Shown here: positions 15,993 to 23,153 of the stretch, piece after piece
Numbering within the stretch: the stretch's first letter is position 1
Layout of the letters: each line of letters starts with the position of its first letter
Assembly: GCF_026274175.1 (NCBI RefSeq)
Contig: NZ_JAPHNL010000309.1
Coordinates: forward strand, 1 to 32,175
Reading direction: 5' to 3'
Length of the DNA: 32,175 bases
DNA from: Streptomyces beihaiensis
GTDB lineage: Bacteria; Actinomycetota; Actinomycetes; Streptomycetales; Streptomycetaceae
Program-made: the position numbers and the translations under genes
The notes under the pieces: model-generated
What the model was told of the DNA's origin: nothing
Database searches by the model: none
What the model saw: the letters and a program-made list of their open reading frames with translations, nothing else

Positions 15993-17054
15993 ATGCGCTG
16001 GGAGAACCTCACGGACGACGACACAGGGGCGTCCGACGCCCACGGGCGGACACCGGACGCCGCGCTGTTCGGCGCGGACGCGGTGACGACCCGCACCGTC
16101 GACACCCCGGAGTTCCGCGGGGTGACGTTCCACGAGATCCGGGCCCGGTCGATAGTGAACCGCGTGCCCGGGGCGTCGCGGATGCCGTTCGAGTGGACCG
16201 TCAATCCGTACCGTGGCTGTACGCACGCGTGCGTCTATTGTTTCGCTCGCAACACCCACAGCTATCTGGATCTCGACACCGGGCTCGGCTTCGACAGCCA
16301 GATCGTGGTCAAGGTGAACGCGCCGCAGCTGCTGCGCCACCGCCTCGCCTCGCGCACCTGGCACGGCGAGCACATCGCGATGGGCACGAACGTCGACTGC
16401 TACCAGCGGGCCGAGGGGCGCTACCGGCTGATGCCGGGCATCATCGAGGCCCTGCGCGACTACGCGAACCCGTTCTCGATCCTCACCAAGGGCACACTGG
16501 TCCTGCGCGACCTCGACCTGCTGCGACAGGCGGCCGAGGTGACCGAGGTCGGCATCTCGGTGTCGGTCGGATTCGTGGACCGGGAGCTGTGGCGGACCGT
16601 GGAACCGGGCACGCCCGCGCCCGAGCGCCGGCTCGACGTCGTACGCGCGCTCGCCGACGCCGGGATCGGGTGCGGCGTACTGATGGCACCGGTGATCCCG
16701 TTCCTCGGCGACCGGCCCGAGCAGCTGCGGGAGACGGTCCGGGCCATCGCCCGCGCGGGCGCGACGTCCGTCACCCCGCTCGTCCTCCACCTGCGCCCCG
16801 GCGCACGCGAATGGTTCATGGCGTGGCTGGAAACACACCACCCGTACTTGGTACGGCGTTATGAGCGGCTCTACGCGCACGGGGCCTACGCGCCCACGTG
16901 GTACCAGCGGCGCGTCACCCGCCAGGTGCACGAGCTGGCCCAGGAGTTCGGGATCGGCCCCACGCGGTCGGGCGCGGCGCGGCGCATCCAGGAGCGCGCC
17001 GAACCCGCCCCCGGCCGCGCGGGCCCGGAACCGACCCAGTTGACCCTGTTGTGA
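15993..17054 (+). CDS. Radical SAM protein of the Rv2578c family (SPL-like)
   Basis: 353 residues. The ATG at 15993 follows GGAGG with a 5-nt gap. The radical-SAM cluster motif is CxxxCxxC in GCTHACVYCFA (Cys76, Cys80, Cys83), preceded by the conserved FEWTVNPYRG segment of the spore-photoproduct-lyase-related Rv2578c family. Downstream, GTNVDCYQRAEGRYRLMPGIIEAL and FSILTKGTLVLRDLDLL are the beta-strand segments of the TIM barrel, followed by VSVGFVD and GVLMAPVIPFLGD. No additional Cys cluster is seen in the C-terminal tail, which is rich in Pro and Ala. The substrate is unknown. The upstream SOS-type box suggests a role in DNA damage response or nucleic-acid modification. Confidence 0.92.
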   Translation: MRWENLTDDDTGASDAHGRTPDAALFGADAVTTRTVDTPEFRGVTFHEIRARSIVNRVPGASRMPFEWTVNPYRGCTHACVYCFARNTHSYLDLDTGLGFDSQIVVKVNAPQLLRHRLASRTWHGEHIAMGTNVDCYQRAEGRYRLMPGIIEALRDYANPFSILTKGTLVLRDLDLLRQAAEVTEVGISVSVGFVDRELWRTVEPGTPAPERRLDVVRALADAGIGCGVLMAPVIPFLGDRPEQLRETVRAIARAGATSVTPLVLHLRPGAREWFMAWLETHHPYLVRRYERLYAHGAYAPTWYQRRVTRQVHELAQEFGIGPTRSGAARRIQERAEPAPGRAGPEPTQLTLL

Positions 17055-17234
17055 GCGCGCCGGCCTCTGGGCCCGCGAGCCCCTGCGCCCGCGAGCCCGT
17101 GGGCCCGTACGTGGGCGGTTCCGGGCGCAATCGGGTCATCTTCCGGGGAACCGGATTTGGCCGGTGTCCGCGCCGGAAGCATGCGGCGGGGGCCGTGGTC
17201 CCGCGGCCCTGAACCCTCCGCCCCGGGAAGCCCG

Positions 17235-18812
17235 ATGAAGAGACCCGCAGCCGCCCTGTGCGGAATCGCGGCCCTGGCCGCCGCCTCGCTCACCGCTGTT
17301 CCGGCCGCCGCCCAGTCCGGCGCCGCCGCGCCCCGCCCGGCCTCGCTCACCTGGAAGAAGTGCGGTGTCAAGAGGTACCCCGCGCTGCAGTGCGCGTCGT
17401 TGAAGGTGCCGCTCGATCACGACCACCCGGACGGGCGACACATCACCCTCGCCCTGTCGCGGGTCCCGCACACGGCGAAGAAGTCCCAGGGCCCCCTCCT
17501 GGTGAATCCCGGCGGTCCGGGCGGCAGCGGCCTCACGCTTGCCGGATACGTCGCCAAGAACCTCCCCCGGAAGGTCGCGGCCCAGTACGACGTGATCGGG
17601 TTCGACCCGCGCGGCGTCGGCAGGAGCACTCCGGCGCTCGACTGCGTGCCCGGCTACTTCGACCCGGTGCGCCCGCCCAGCGTGCCGACGACGCCCCGCA
17701 TCGAGCACGAGAACCTCGAACGGGCCCGGTCGTTCGCGAAGGCGTGCGGGAAGAAGTACGAGGACCTGCTGCCCTTCATGGACACGGTCAGCACGGTCAA
17801 GGACATGGACGCGATCAGGGCCGCGCTCGGCGCGCCGAAGCTCAACTACTTCGGCTACTCGTACGGCACCTACCTCGGGCAGGTGTACGCCCGCTACTTC
17901 CCGCAGCGGGTGCGCCGCTTCGTACTCGACTCGATCGTCGACCCCACGGGGGTCTGGTACGACGACAACATGGAGCAGGACCTCGCGTTCAACGCGCGCC
18001 AGCGGGCCTTCATGGCGTGGGTGGCCAAGTACGACGCGACGTACAAGCTCGGCAAGGACCCGGCGAAGGTCGAGGCCGAGTGGTACGCGATGCGCGCGGC
18101 GCTCGCGAAGAAGCCCGCGGACGGGAAGGTCGGCGCCGGGGAACTGGAGGACACGTTCCTGCCGGGCGGCTACTACGACGGCTACTGGCCGGACCTCGCC
18201 GCCGCGTTCGCCGCGTACGTCAACGACAAGGACCCCGGCCCGCTGGTCGACGCCTACGAGAACTACGCCGCGGTCGACGCGTCGGGCGACAACGGCTACA
18301 GCGTCTACACCGCCGTGCAGTGCGGCGACGCGCCGTGGCCCCAGGACTGGGCGCAGTGGCGGCGCGACAACGACATGGTGCACGCGAAGGCGCCCTTCTC
18401 GACCTGGAACAACGCCTGGTACAACGCGCCGTGCGCGTTCTGGCCGACCGCGCCGCACGGGCCGACGGACGTCACCAACGACGACATCCCGCCGGTCCTG
18501 CTCTTCCAGGCGACGAACGACGCGGCCACCCCGTACGAGGGCGGCGTGAGCGCGCACCGCCTGTTGCGCGGTTCGAGCCTGGTCGTCGAGGAGGGCGGCG
18601 GCAACCACGGCATCACGCTCAGCGGCAACCACTGCCTCGACGGCTATCTGGCGGCGTACCTCGCCAAGGGCGAGGTACCGCGCGGTTCGGGCGGCGAGGC
18701 GGACGCCACGTGCCACAAGCTGCCGGACCCGAAGCCGTCGTCACGGACGAGGTCGACTCCGAACGCCGGACGCGGCACGCTGCTGCACGGGATGCTCGGC
18801 CCTCGCGTGTGA
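17235..18812 (+). CDS. Secreted alpha/beta hydrolase, S33 tripeptidyl-aminopeptidase type
   Basis: 525 residues from the ATG at 17235 (GGGAAG five bases upstream). A Sec signal peptide ends near PAAA-QSG (about residue 26). The fold shows the oxyanion loop LLVNPGGPGGSG (88-99), DVIGFDPRGVGRS (119-131), nucleophile Ser209 in YFGYSYGTYLG, Asp429 in FQATNDAATP and His458 in GGGNHGI, a complete triad. Two cysteines in the mature part (Cys43, Cys53) and further paired Cys (Cys363, Cys400, Cys467, Cys493) fit a disulphide-containing exported enzyme of the Streptomyces mycelial tripeptidyl-aminopeptidase (SlpD/Tap) family. It would release tripeptides outside the cell and supply amino acids to the mycelium. 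No operon partner. Confidence 0.93.
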   Translation: MKRPAAALCGIAALAAASLTAVPAAAQSGAAAPRPASLTWKKCGVKRYPALQCASLKVPLDHDHPDGRHITLALSRVPHTAKKSQGPLLVNPGGPGGSGLTLAGYVAKNLPRKVAAQYDVIGFDPRGVGRSTPALDCVPGYFDPVRPPSVPTTPRIEHENLERARSFAKACGKKYEDLLPFMDTVSTVKDMDAIRAALGAPKLNYFGYSYGTYLGQVYARYFPQRVRRFVLDSIVDPTGVWYDDNMEQDLAFNARQRAFMAWVAKYDATYKLGKDPAKVEAEWYAMRAALAKKPADGKVGAGELEDTFLPGGYYDGYWPDLAAAFAAYVNDKDPGPLVDAYENYAAVDASGDNGYSVYTAVQCGDAPWPQDWAQWRRDNDMVHAKAPFSTWNNAWYNAPCAFWPTAPHGPTDVTNDDIPPVLLFQATNDAATPYEGGVSAHRLLRGSSLVVEEGGGNHGITLSGNHCLDGYLAAYLAKGEVPRGSGGEADATCHKLPDPKPSSRTRSTPNAGRGTLLHGMLGPRV

Positions 18813-18852
18813 GATTCGGCCCCGGGCCGGGCCGGCCGCGGCCGGCCGCGGG

Positions 18853-18885
18853 CGGGCAGGCGGGCAGGCGGGCAGGCGGGCAGGC
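18853..18885. repeat. 8-bp tandem repeat (four copies)
   Basis: Four perfect copies of CGGGCAGG, directly downstream of a run of CCGG/GGCC-rich sequence and 13 bp before the GNAT remnant. Slippage-prone simple repeat; it may mark the break point of the deleted GNAT 5' end. Confidence 0.85.
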
Positions 18886-18897
18886 GAGAATGTATGG

Positions 18898-19193
18898 ATG
18901 TCCCGGCTCTCCCGCCCGTTCACCGACGGCCCGTCCGGCGAGGACGAGCCCTACGCCTTGTACGCGCACCCCGGCCCTCTGTCGACCGGGGTGGGGCGTG
19001 CTCTGCTCGAAGCGCGTGCGGCGGGGCCGTCGCCGCCGGACGCCCCGCGATGCGGCTGTGGGTCGTGGAGGCCGACACCCGGGCCCGCCGGTTCTACGAG
19101 CGGGCCGGGTTCGCGGCCGACGGAGGCCGGGAGCCGTTCGAGATCGCCGGCGTGCCGGTGCCCGAGATCCACTATGTGCGGACGTTCGGGTGA
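18898..19193 (+). pseudogene. Frameshifted, 5'-truncated GNAT acetyltransferase remnant
   Basis: Two reading frames together give the C-terminal half of a GNAT domain. The first frame (from the ATG at 18898) contains YALYAHPGPLSTGVGRALLEARAA, the acetyl-CoA-binding Q/STGxGRAL loop with its helix. The frame then shifts by one somewhere at about 19000-19050, and the other frame continues MRLWVVEADTRARRFYERAGFAADGGREPFEIAGVPVPEIHYVRTF, the typical end of actinobacterial GNATs, stopping at 19193. The first ~70-90 residues expected before the acetyl-CoA loop are missing, replaced by short unrelated sequence next to the 8-bp tandem repeat. Either a decayed gene or, less likely, a sequencing error plus deletion. 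Confidence 0.8.
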
Positions 19194-19224
19194 CGGCGGG
19201 GAACCGGCCACGTCGGCGCCCCCG

Positions 19225-19803
19225 TCACCGCCGCTTCGACGGCAGCCGCGCCAGCGCCGCCGACGCCGCCATCGCCAGGCGCGGATGGGCCGCCGCCTCG
19301 GTCAGGACCTCGCGGGCACGGGGGTCGGCGAGGCTGCCCAGGCCCTCCACGCAGGCGAGAGCCACCTTGCGGTACGGGTCGTGGGGGACCAGACGGCGAC
19401 GGAGCGTGGTGATCAGGGCGGGGGCCGACTCGGGCGCGCGCAGGCGGGTGAGCAGGCGGACCGGGTGCAGGGCGTAGGCGACGCGTAATTCGTTGGTCGC
19501 CAGGGCCGCCGCCGCGCGCGCCGTGCGCGGGTCGCCGAGGACGGCGAGCGCGTGCGCGGCGCTCGCGCAGCGCTCCTGATCGCGGTGGTTCAGGAGCAGG
19601 ACGAGGGACTCGAAGGCCCTGCGGTCGCCCGCCACACCGAGCCGGAAAGCCGCCAACTCCCGCGCCCACAGGGGCTGCTCGGGCGCGGTGAGAACGTCCG
19701 CGAGGACGTCCTGTTCGTCCGTGGCGGCGAGGTGCTCGTAGGCGGCCGTACCGCCGGATTCCTTCCGGATGCGTTCTGTCACCGCTCGCAACGCTTCGTC
19801 CAT
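19225..19803 (-). CDS. HEAT-repeat protein
   Basis: 192 residues from the ATG at 19803, chosen because a TANNNT box lies 7 nt upstream and the repeats begin soon after; an upstream in-frame start at 19845 adds 14 residues. It is all helical, with repeat pairs of the HEAT/PBS-lyase pattern: ELAAFRLGVAGDRRAFESLVLLL, SAAHALAVLGDPRTARAAAAL, YALHPVRLLTRLRAPESAPALITTL and VALACVEGLGSLADPRAREVLTEAA. The A-x-x-A-L-x-x-L-G-D-P-R signature is obvious. Probably a protein-binding scaffold without catalytic residues. No signal peptide. Convergent with the GNAT remnant, with a 31-bp gap. Confidence 0.9.
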   Translation of the reverse strand: MDEALRAVTERIRKESGGTAAYEHLAATDEQDVLADVLTAPEQPLWARELAAFRLGVAGDRRAFESLVLLLNHRDQERCASAAHALAVLGDPRTARAAAALATNELRVAYALHPVRLLTRLRAPESAPALITTLRRRLVPHDPYRKVALACVEGLGSLADPRAREVLTEAAAHPRLAMAASAALARLPSKRR

Positions 19804-19810
19804 GACGACG

Positions 19811-19816
19811 AGGGTA
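19811..19816 (-). promoter_or_regulatory. -10 box for leaderless HEAT-repeat gene
   Basis: Minus-strand TACCCT ends 7 nt before the ATG at 19803, without a Shine-Dalgarno sequence. Same hexamer and nearly the same spacing as the GNAT gene at 4688. Confidence 0.5.
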
Positions 19817-19903
19817 GACCGGTGAGCCACGGCGACATAGATCACAGGAAGCAGCCGATCCAGGGGCTGGCGCGCTCGTTACTCGGTGGTTAAGCTCATG
19901 TGA

Positions 19904-19921
19904 GCGGGGCATACTCCCCGC
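19904..19921. promoter_or_regulatory. Dyad GCGGGG-N6-CCCCGC near a putative start site
   Basis: A perfect 6-bp inverted repeat with a 6-bp centre, 8 bp downstream of TAAGCT (19891-19896). If that is the -10 of the dehydrogenase gene, the dyad lies at the transcription start, where a bound regulator or a 5' hairpin could act. Confidence 0.35.
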
Positions 19922-20168
19922 AACGCCACGAGTGGCGGTCTGGTGACGCGGCCGCCTCACGTGTGATCAGCGGTACGGCACGGCTCCGGGACAGGGCCGG
20001 CCGGTTCTTCCCGTGCGGTTCTTCTCTGCCCGCGCGGGAGTTCCCTCACTTCTCCCGTTCTTCTCCCGTTTTTCCTGCTCTTCTTCAGCTCTTCTCCTGC
20101 CCTGTCGGCAGATCGTGGCGCCTTCGCGTGCGCCCCTCAGTCGTCACCCTCACTCCTGGAGTTCCCGG

Positions 20169-21977
20169 ATGGACGCTCCCCTGTCCCCCCAGACGCCCGA
20201 GTCCCGCATGTCCACCGTCGCCGTCGTCGGCCTCGGCACCATGGGCACCGGCATCGCCGAGGTCCTGGCCCGCGCGGGCCGCGAGGTCATCGGCATCGAC
20301 GTCAGCGAGACCGCCACCGCGCAGGCCGTGGCCGCCCTGGAGGCCTCGACGGCGCGTGCGGTGCGCCGTGAACACCTCACCGAGCAGGAGCGCACCGAGC
20401 TGCTCGCCCGCTTCCGAACCTACACGGAACTGCGGGCGGCGGCCGACGCGGACCTGGTGATCGAGGTCGCCCCGGAGTCGTACGAGGTCAAGCAGCAGAT
20501 CTTCCGCGAACTCGACGCGATCGTGCGGCCCGACACCGTCCTGGCCACCGGCACCAACGCGCTGTCGGTGACGCGGCTCGCCGCCGACTCGGCACGGCCC
20601 GAGCGCGTGCTCGGCCTGCACTTCTTCAACCCGGCGCCCGCGATGAAGCTCGTCGAGGTGGTCTCCAGCGTGCTCACCGCGCCGACCGCCGTCGCCGCCG
20701 TAACCGACCTGGCGATCGAACTGGGCAAGGAGCCCGTCGCGGTCGGCGACCGGCCCGGCTTCGTCGCCGACGGTCTGCTCTTCGGCTACCTCAACCAGGC
20801 CGCCGCCATGTACGAGGCCAAGTACGCCTCGCGCGAGGACATCGACTCCGCGATGAAACTCGGCTGCGGACTGCCGATGGGGCCGCTCGCCCTGCTCGAC
20901 CTGATCGGCGTGGACACCGCACGGACCGTGCTCGACGCCATGTACGCCGAGTCCCGCGACCGGCTGCACGCGCCCGCGCCCATCCTCAAGCAGCTCAGCG
21001 AGGCGGGTCTGACCGGCCGCAAGGCGGGCCGCGGCTTCTACTCGTACCAGGAGCCGGGCAGTGACGTGGTCGTGCGCGACGCCCTCACTCCCCTCACCGG
21101 CGCCGCCCCCGCGCCCACCCGCACCGTCCGCTCCGTCGGTGTCGCGGGCTCGGGCACCATGGCCTCCGGGATCGTGGAGGTGTTCGCCAAGGCCGGGTAC
21201 GACGTCGTGCTCGCGGCCCGCAGCCAGGAGAAGGCCGAGAAGGCGAAGGCCCGGATCGGCACGTCGCTTCAGCGCTCTGTCGACAAGGGCCGGATGACCG
21301 CCGAAGCGGCCGAGCAGACCCTCGCGCGGATCACTCCTGCGGGCACGTACGACGCCTTCGCCGACGTCGACCTGGCGCTGGAGGCGGTCGCCGAGGACCT
21401 GGAGATCAAGCAGCAGCTGTTCGCGACGTTCGACAAGGTCTGCAAGCCGGGCGCGATCCTCGCGACCACCACCTCCTCGCTGCCCGTCGTCGCCTGCGCC
21501 CGCGCCACCTCGCGCCCGCAGGACGTCATCGGCATGCACTTCTTCAACCCGGCCCCGGCGATGAAGCTGGTGGAGGTCGTGCGCACCGTCCTGACCGCCG
21601 ACGACGTGCACGCCACCGTCCGCGACCTCACCGAGAAGGTGCGCAAGCACCCGGTGGACTGCGGGGACCGGGCCGGGTTCATCGTGAACGCGCTGCTCTT
21701 CCCGTACCTGAACAACGCGATCAAGATGGTCCAGGAGCACTACGCCTCGCTCGACGACATCGACGCCGCGATGAAGCTCGGCGGCGGCTACCCGATGGGC
21801 CCGTTCGAACTGCTCGACGTGGTCGGCCTGGACGTCTCCCTCGCCATCGAGAAGGTCCTGCACCGCGAGTTCCGCGACCCGGGCCTGGCCCCGGCGCCGC
21901 TGCTCGAACACCTGGTGGCCGCGGGCTGCCTCGGCCGCAAGACGGGCCGTGGCTTCCGCGAATATGCCCGGCGCTGA
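20169..21977 (+). CDS. Duplicated 3-hydroxyacyl-CoA (3-hydroxybutyryl-CoA) dehydrogenase
   Basis: 602 residues from the ATG at 20169 (GGAG upstream; a second Met at residue 14 is an alternative). The protein is two fused copies of the ~290-residue (S)-3-hydroxyacyl-CoA dehydrogenase, each with an NAD-binding Rossmann domain and a helical C-domain. Copy 1 (about 15-295) has VVGLGTMGTGIAE, HFFNPAPAMKLVEV (His151/Glu163) and GLPMGPLALLDLIGVD. Copy 2 (about 320-602) has GVAGSGTMASGIVE, HFFNPAPAMKLVEV (His457/Glu469) and GYPMGPFELLDVVGLD. The halves differ: copy 1 has TGTNALSV where copy 2 has the usual TTTSSLPV. It interconverts acetoacetyl-CoA and 3-hydroxybutyryl-CoA, which feeds crotonyl-CoA to Ccr encoded downstream. 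The TetR gene follows on the same strand. Confidence 0.93.
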   Translation: MDAPLSPQTPESRMSTVAVVGLGTMGTGIAEVLARAGREVIGIDVSETATAQAVAALEASTARAVRREHLTEQERTELLARFRTYTELRAAADADLVIEVAPESYEVKQQIFRELDAIVRPDTVLATGTNALSVTRLAADSARPERVLGLHFFNPAPAMKLVEVVSSVLTAPTAVAAVTDLAIELGKEPVAVGDRPGFVADGLLFGYLNQAAAMYEAKYASREDIDSAMKLGCGLPMGPLALLDLIGVDTARTVLDAMYAESRDRLHAPAPILKQLSEAGLTGRKAGRGFYSYQEPGSDVVVRDALTPLTGAAPAPTRTVRSVGVAGSGTMASGIVEVFAKAGYDVVLAARSQEKAEKAKARIGTSLQRSVDKGRMTAEAAEQTLARITPAGTYDAFADVDLALEAVAEDLEIKQQLFATFDKVCKPGAILATTTSSLPVVACARATSRPQDVIGMHFFNPAPAMKLVEVVRTVLTADDVHATVRDLTEKVRKHPVDCGDRAGFIVNALLFPYLNNAIKMVQEHYASLDDIDAAMKLGGGYPMGPFELLDVVGLDVSLAIEKVLHREFRDPGLAPAPLLEHLVAAGCLGRKTGRGFREYARR

Positions 21978-22052
21978 GCAGGGACCGGGAGCGGCATCCG
22001 GCTGGGGCGGGCTGCTCGGTGATCCGGGCGGCCCGCTGACCGCCGCGCGTGG

Positions 22053-22077
22053 CCGAACGTCCATGCAGTACGTTCGG
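22053..22077. promoter_or_regulatory. Perfect palindrome over the TetR gene promoter (autoregulatory operator)
   Basis: CCGAACGT-N9-ACGTTCGG has perfect 8-bp arms. Its right arm contains most of TACGTT (22069-22074), a TANNNT -10 box lying 6 nt before the ATG at 22081, so the transcript is probably leaderless. A TetR protein bound here would cover the -10 and start site, which is typical of autoregulation. Confidence 0.7.
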
Positions 22078-22080
22078 GGC

Positions 22081-22905
22081 ATGTCCAAGGCCGACCAGTC
22101 CTCCCGTACCCCCGCAACGTCCGACGCCGCGGCCACATCCATCAGCGGCTCCGCCGCGGGGCCCGCGGCGGGCCGCGCCGCCGCACAGCGGCTCAAGATG
22201 CGGCGCGAGCTCGCGGCCGCGGCGATGGAACTCTTCGCCACGAAGGGGTACGAGGCGACGACGGTCGACGAGATCGCGGCGGCGGCCGGCGTCGCCCGCC
22301 GCACCTTCTTCCGCCACTTCCGCTCCAAGGAAGAGGCGATCTTCCCCGACCACGACGACACCCTGGTGCGCGCCGAGGCGGTCTTGAACGCGGCGCCGCC
22401 GCACGAGCACCCGCTGGACACGGTCTGCCGCGGCATCAAGGAAGTCATGAAGATGTACGCCGGGTCTCCCGCCGTCTCCGTGGCGCGCTACCAGCTGACC
22501 CGTGAGGTGCCGACGCTGCGCGAGGCGGAGATCGCCTCGGTCGCCCGCTACGAGCGTCTGTTCACGCGCTATCTGCTCGGCCACTTCGACGAGCAGGACC
22601 ACCACGACGGCAACGACGACCCGCTGCTAGCCGAGGTCGCCGCCTCCGCCGTCGTCACGGCCCACAACCACGTGCTGCGCCGGTGGCTGCGGGCGGACGG
22701 CCAGGGCGACGTGGAGGCCCAGCTCGACCACGCCTTCGCGATCGTCCGCCGCACGTTCGGCACCGGCATCGGCGCCGGACGCACCCCCGCCACGCCGCCG
22801 GCGCAGGTCGCGCACTCCGGTGAGGTACTCGTCACCGTGGCCCGCACCGACGCGCCGCTGCCGGAGGTCATGCGCACCATCGAGGAAGCGCTCAGGAATC
22901 GGTAG
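22081..22905 (+). CDS. TetR/AcrR-family transcriptional regulator
   Basis: 274 residues from the ATG at 22081 (leaderless spacing to TACGTT). An unusually long N-terminal tail of about 40 residues, rich in Ser, Ala and Thr, precedes the DNA-binding domain: RRELAAAAMELFATKGYEATTVDEIAAAAGVARRTFFRHFRSKEEAIF (about 41-88), a textbook TetR helix-turn-helix. The ligand domain (about 90-230) carries many helices but no recognisable motif, and the tail after residue 240 is extended. It sits between the 3-hydroxyacyl-CoA dehydrogenase and ccr, all on the same strand. It is likely to control the ethylmalonyl-CoA genes and to respond to an acyl-CoA, but this is inference from position. Confidence 0.93.
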   Translation: MSKADQSSRTPATSDAAATSISGSAAGPAAGRAAAQRLKMRRELAAAAMELFATKGYEATTVDEIAAAAGVARRTFFRHFRSKEEAIFPDHDDTLVRAEAVLNAAPPHEHPLDTVCRGIKEVMKMYAGSPAVSVARYQLTREVPTLREAEIASVARYERLFTRYLLGHFDEQDHHDGNDDPLLAEVAASAVVTAHNHVLRRWLRADGQGDVEAQLDHAFAIVRRTFGTGIGAGRTPATPPAQVAHSGEVLVTVARTDAPLPEVMRTIEEALRNR

Positions 22906-22921
22906 CCCTGCGGAACCTCGC

Positions 22922-22986
22922 CGAAGAGGCGGGGCGGACGACTCATGGCACTGCGTGCCAGGTCATCCGCCCCGCCTCTTCGATTT
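22922..22986 (+). terminator. Strong bidirectional terminator after the TetR gene
   Basis: A 17-bp perfect stem (22922-22938 with 22966-22982, CGAAGAGGCGGGGCGGA and its complement) is capped by a second stem TGGCA-N5-TGCCA (22946-22960), so nearly the whole element folds as one long hairpin. It is followed by ATTTT. It begins 16 nt after the TetR stop codon and should end the dehydrogenase/TetR transcripts. Confidence 0.85.
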
Positions 22987-23008
22987 TCCACCCGACCGAT
23001 CCGTCGCC

Positions 23009-23023
23009 GATCGATCATCGATC
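23009..23023. promoter_or_regulatory. GATC-rich palindrome 1 upstream of ccr
   Basis: GATCGAT-C-ATCGATC: perfect 7-bp arms around one base, about 125 bp upstream of the -10. It shares the 12-mer GATCGATCATCG with palindrome 2, 51 bp away. Possible binding site of a regulator. Confidence 0.5.
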
Positions 23024-23056
23024 CCTCATACGCACCAGTAACCCCTTCTGACCACG

Positions 23057-23070
23057 GATGATCGATCATC
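23057..23070. promoter_or_regulatory. GATC-rich palindrome 2 upstream of ccr
   Basis: GATGATCGATCATC is a perfect 14-bp palindrome without spacer. The 12-mer GATCGATCATCG is repeated directly at 23009 and 23060, that is, about five helical turns apart, which suits cooperative binding. Confidence 0.5.
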
Positions 23071-23110
23071 GCTCGTCTGCTGCGTAAAGATTTCACCTGA
23101 GCGAAATTGA

Positions 23111-23124
23111 TGGCACGCAGTGCC
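23111..23124. promoter_or_regulatory. Dyad GGCAC-N3-GTGCC next to the ccr -35
   Basis: TGGCACGCAGTGCC lies directly upstream of the -35 box. The same 14 bases occur inverted in the terminator cap at 22947-22960, and a further GTGCCA half-site sits at 23142-23147 in the promoter spacer. Position suits an operator. Confidence 0.5.
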
Positions 23125-23153
23125 TTGTGCGTCGTCACGCGGTGCCATACGTT
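23125..23153 (+). promoter_or_regulatory. Predicted ccr promoter
   Basis: TTGTGC (23125-23130), 17-bp spacer, TACGTT (23148-23153). This is the best vegetative promoter match in the ccr upstream region. Transcription would start near 23160 and leave a leader of about 250 nt before the GTG at 23412. Confidence 0.55.

Larger units (their letters stand above)
19804..20168. other. 365-bp intergenic region before the 3-hydroxyacyl-CoA dehydrogenase
   Basis: It contains the HEAT gene -10 (19811-19816, minus), a possible plus-strand -10 TAAGCT at 19891-19896, and a dyad at 19904-19921. Otherwise 20010-20165 is a pyrimidine-rich stretch (TTCTTC, CTTCTCC, TTCTCC), which would give a U/C-rich leader. 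No convincing small gene. Confidence 0.5.

Noticed and set aside
19879-19896. TTACTCGGTGGTTAA as a possible fatty-acid regulator site
   Set aside because: The arms are not symmetrical enough and I could not match it to a known motif.
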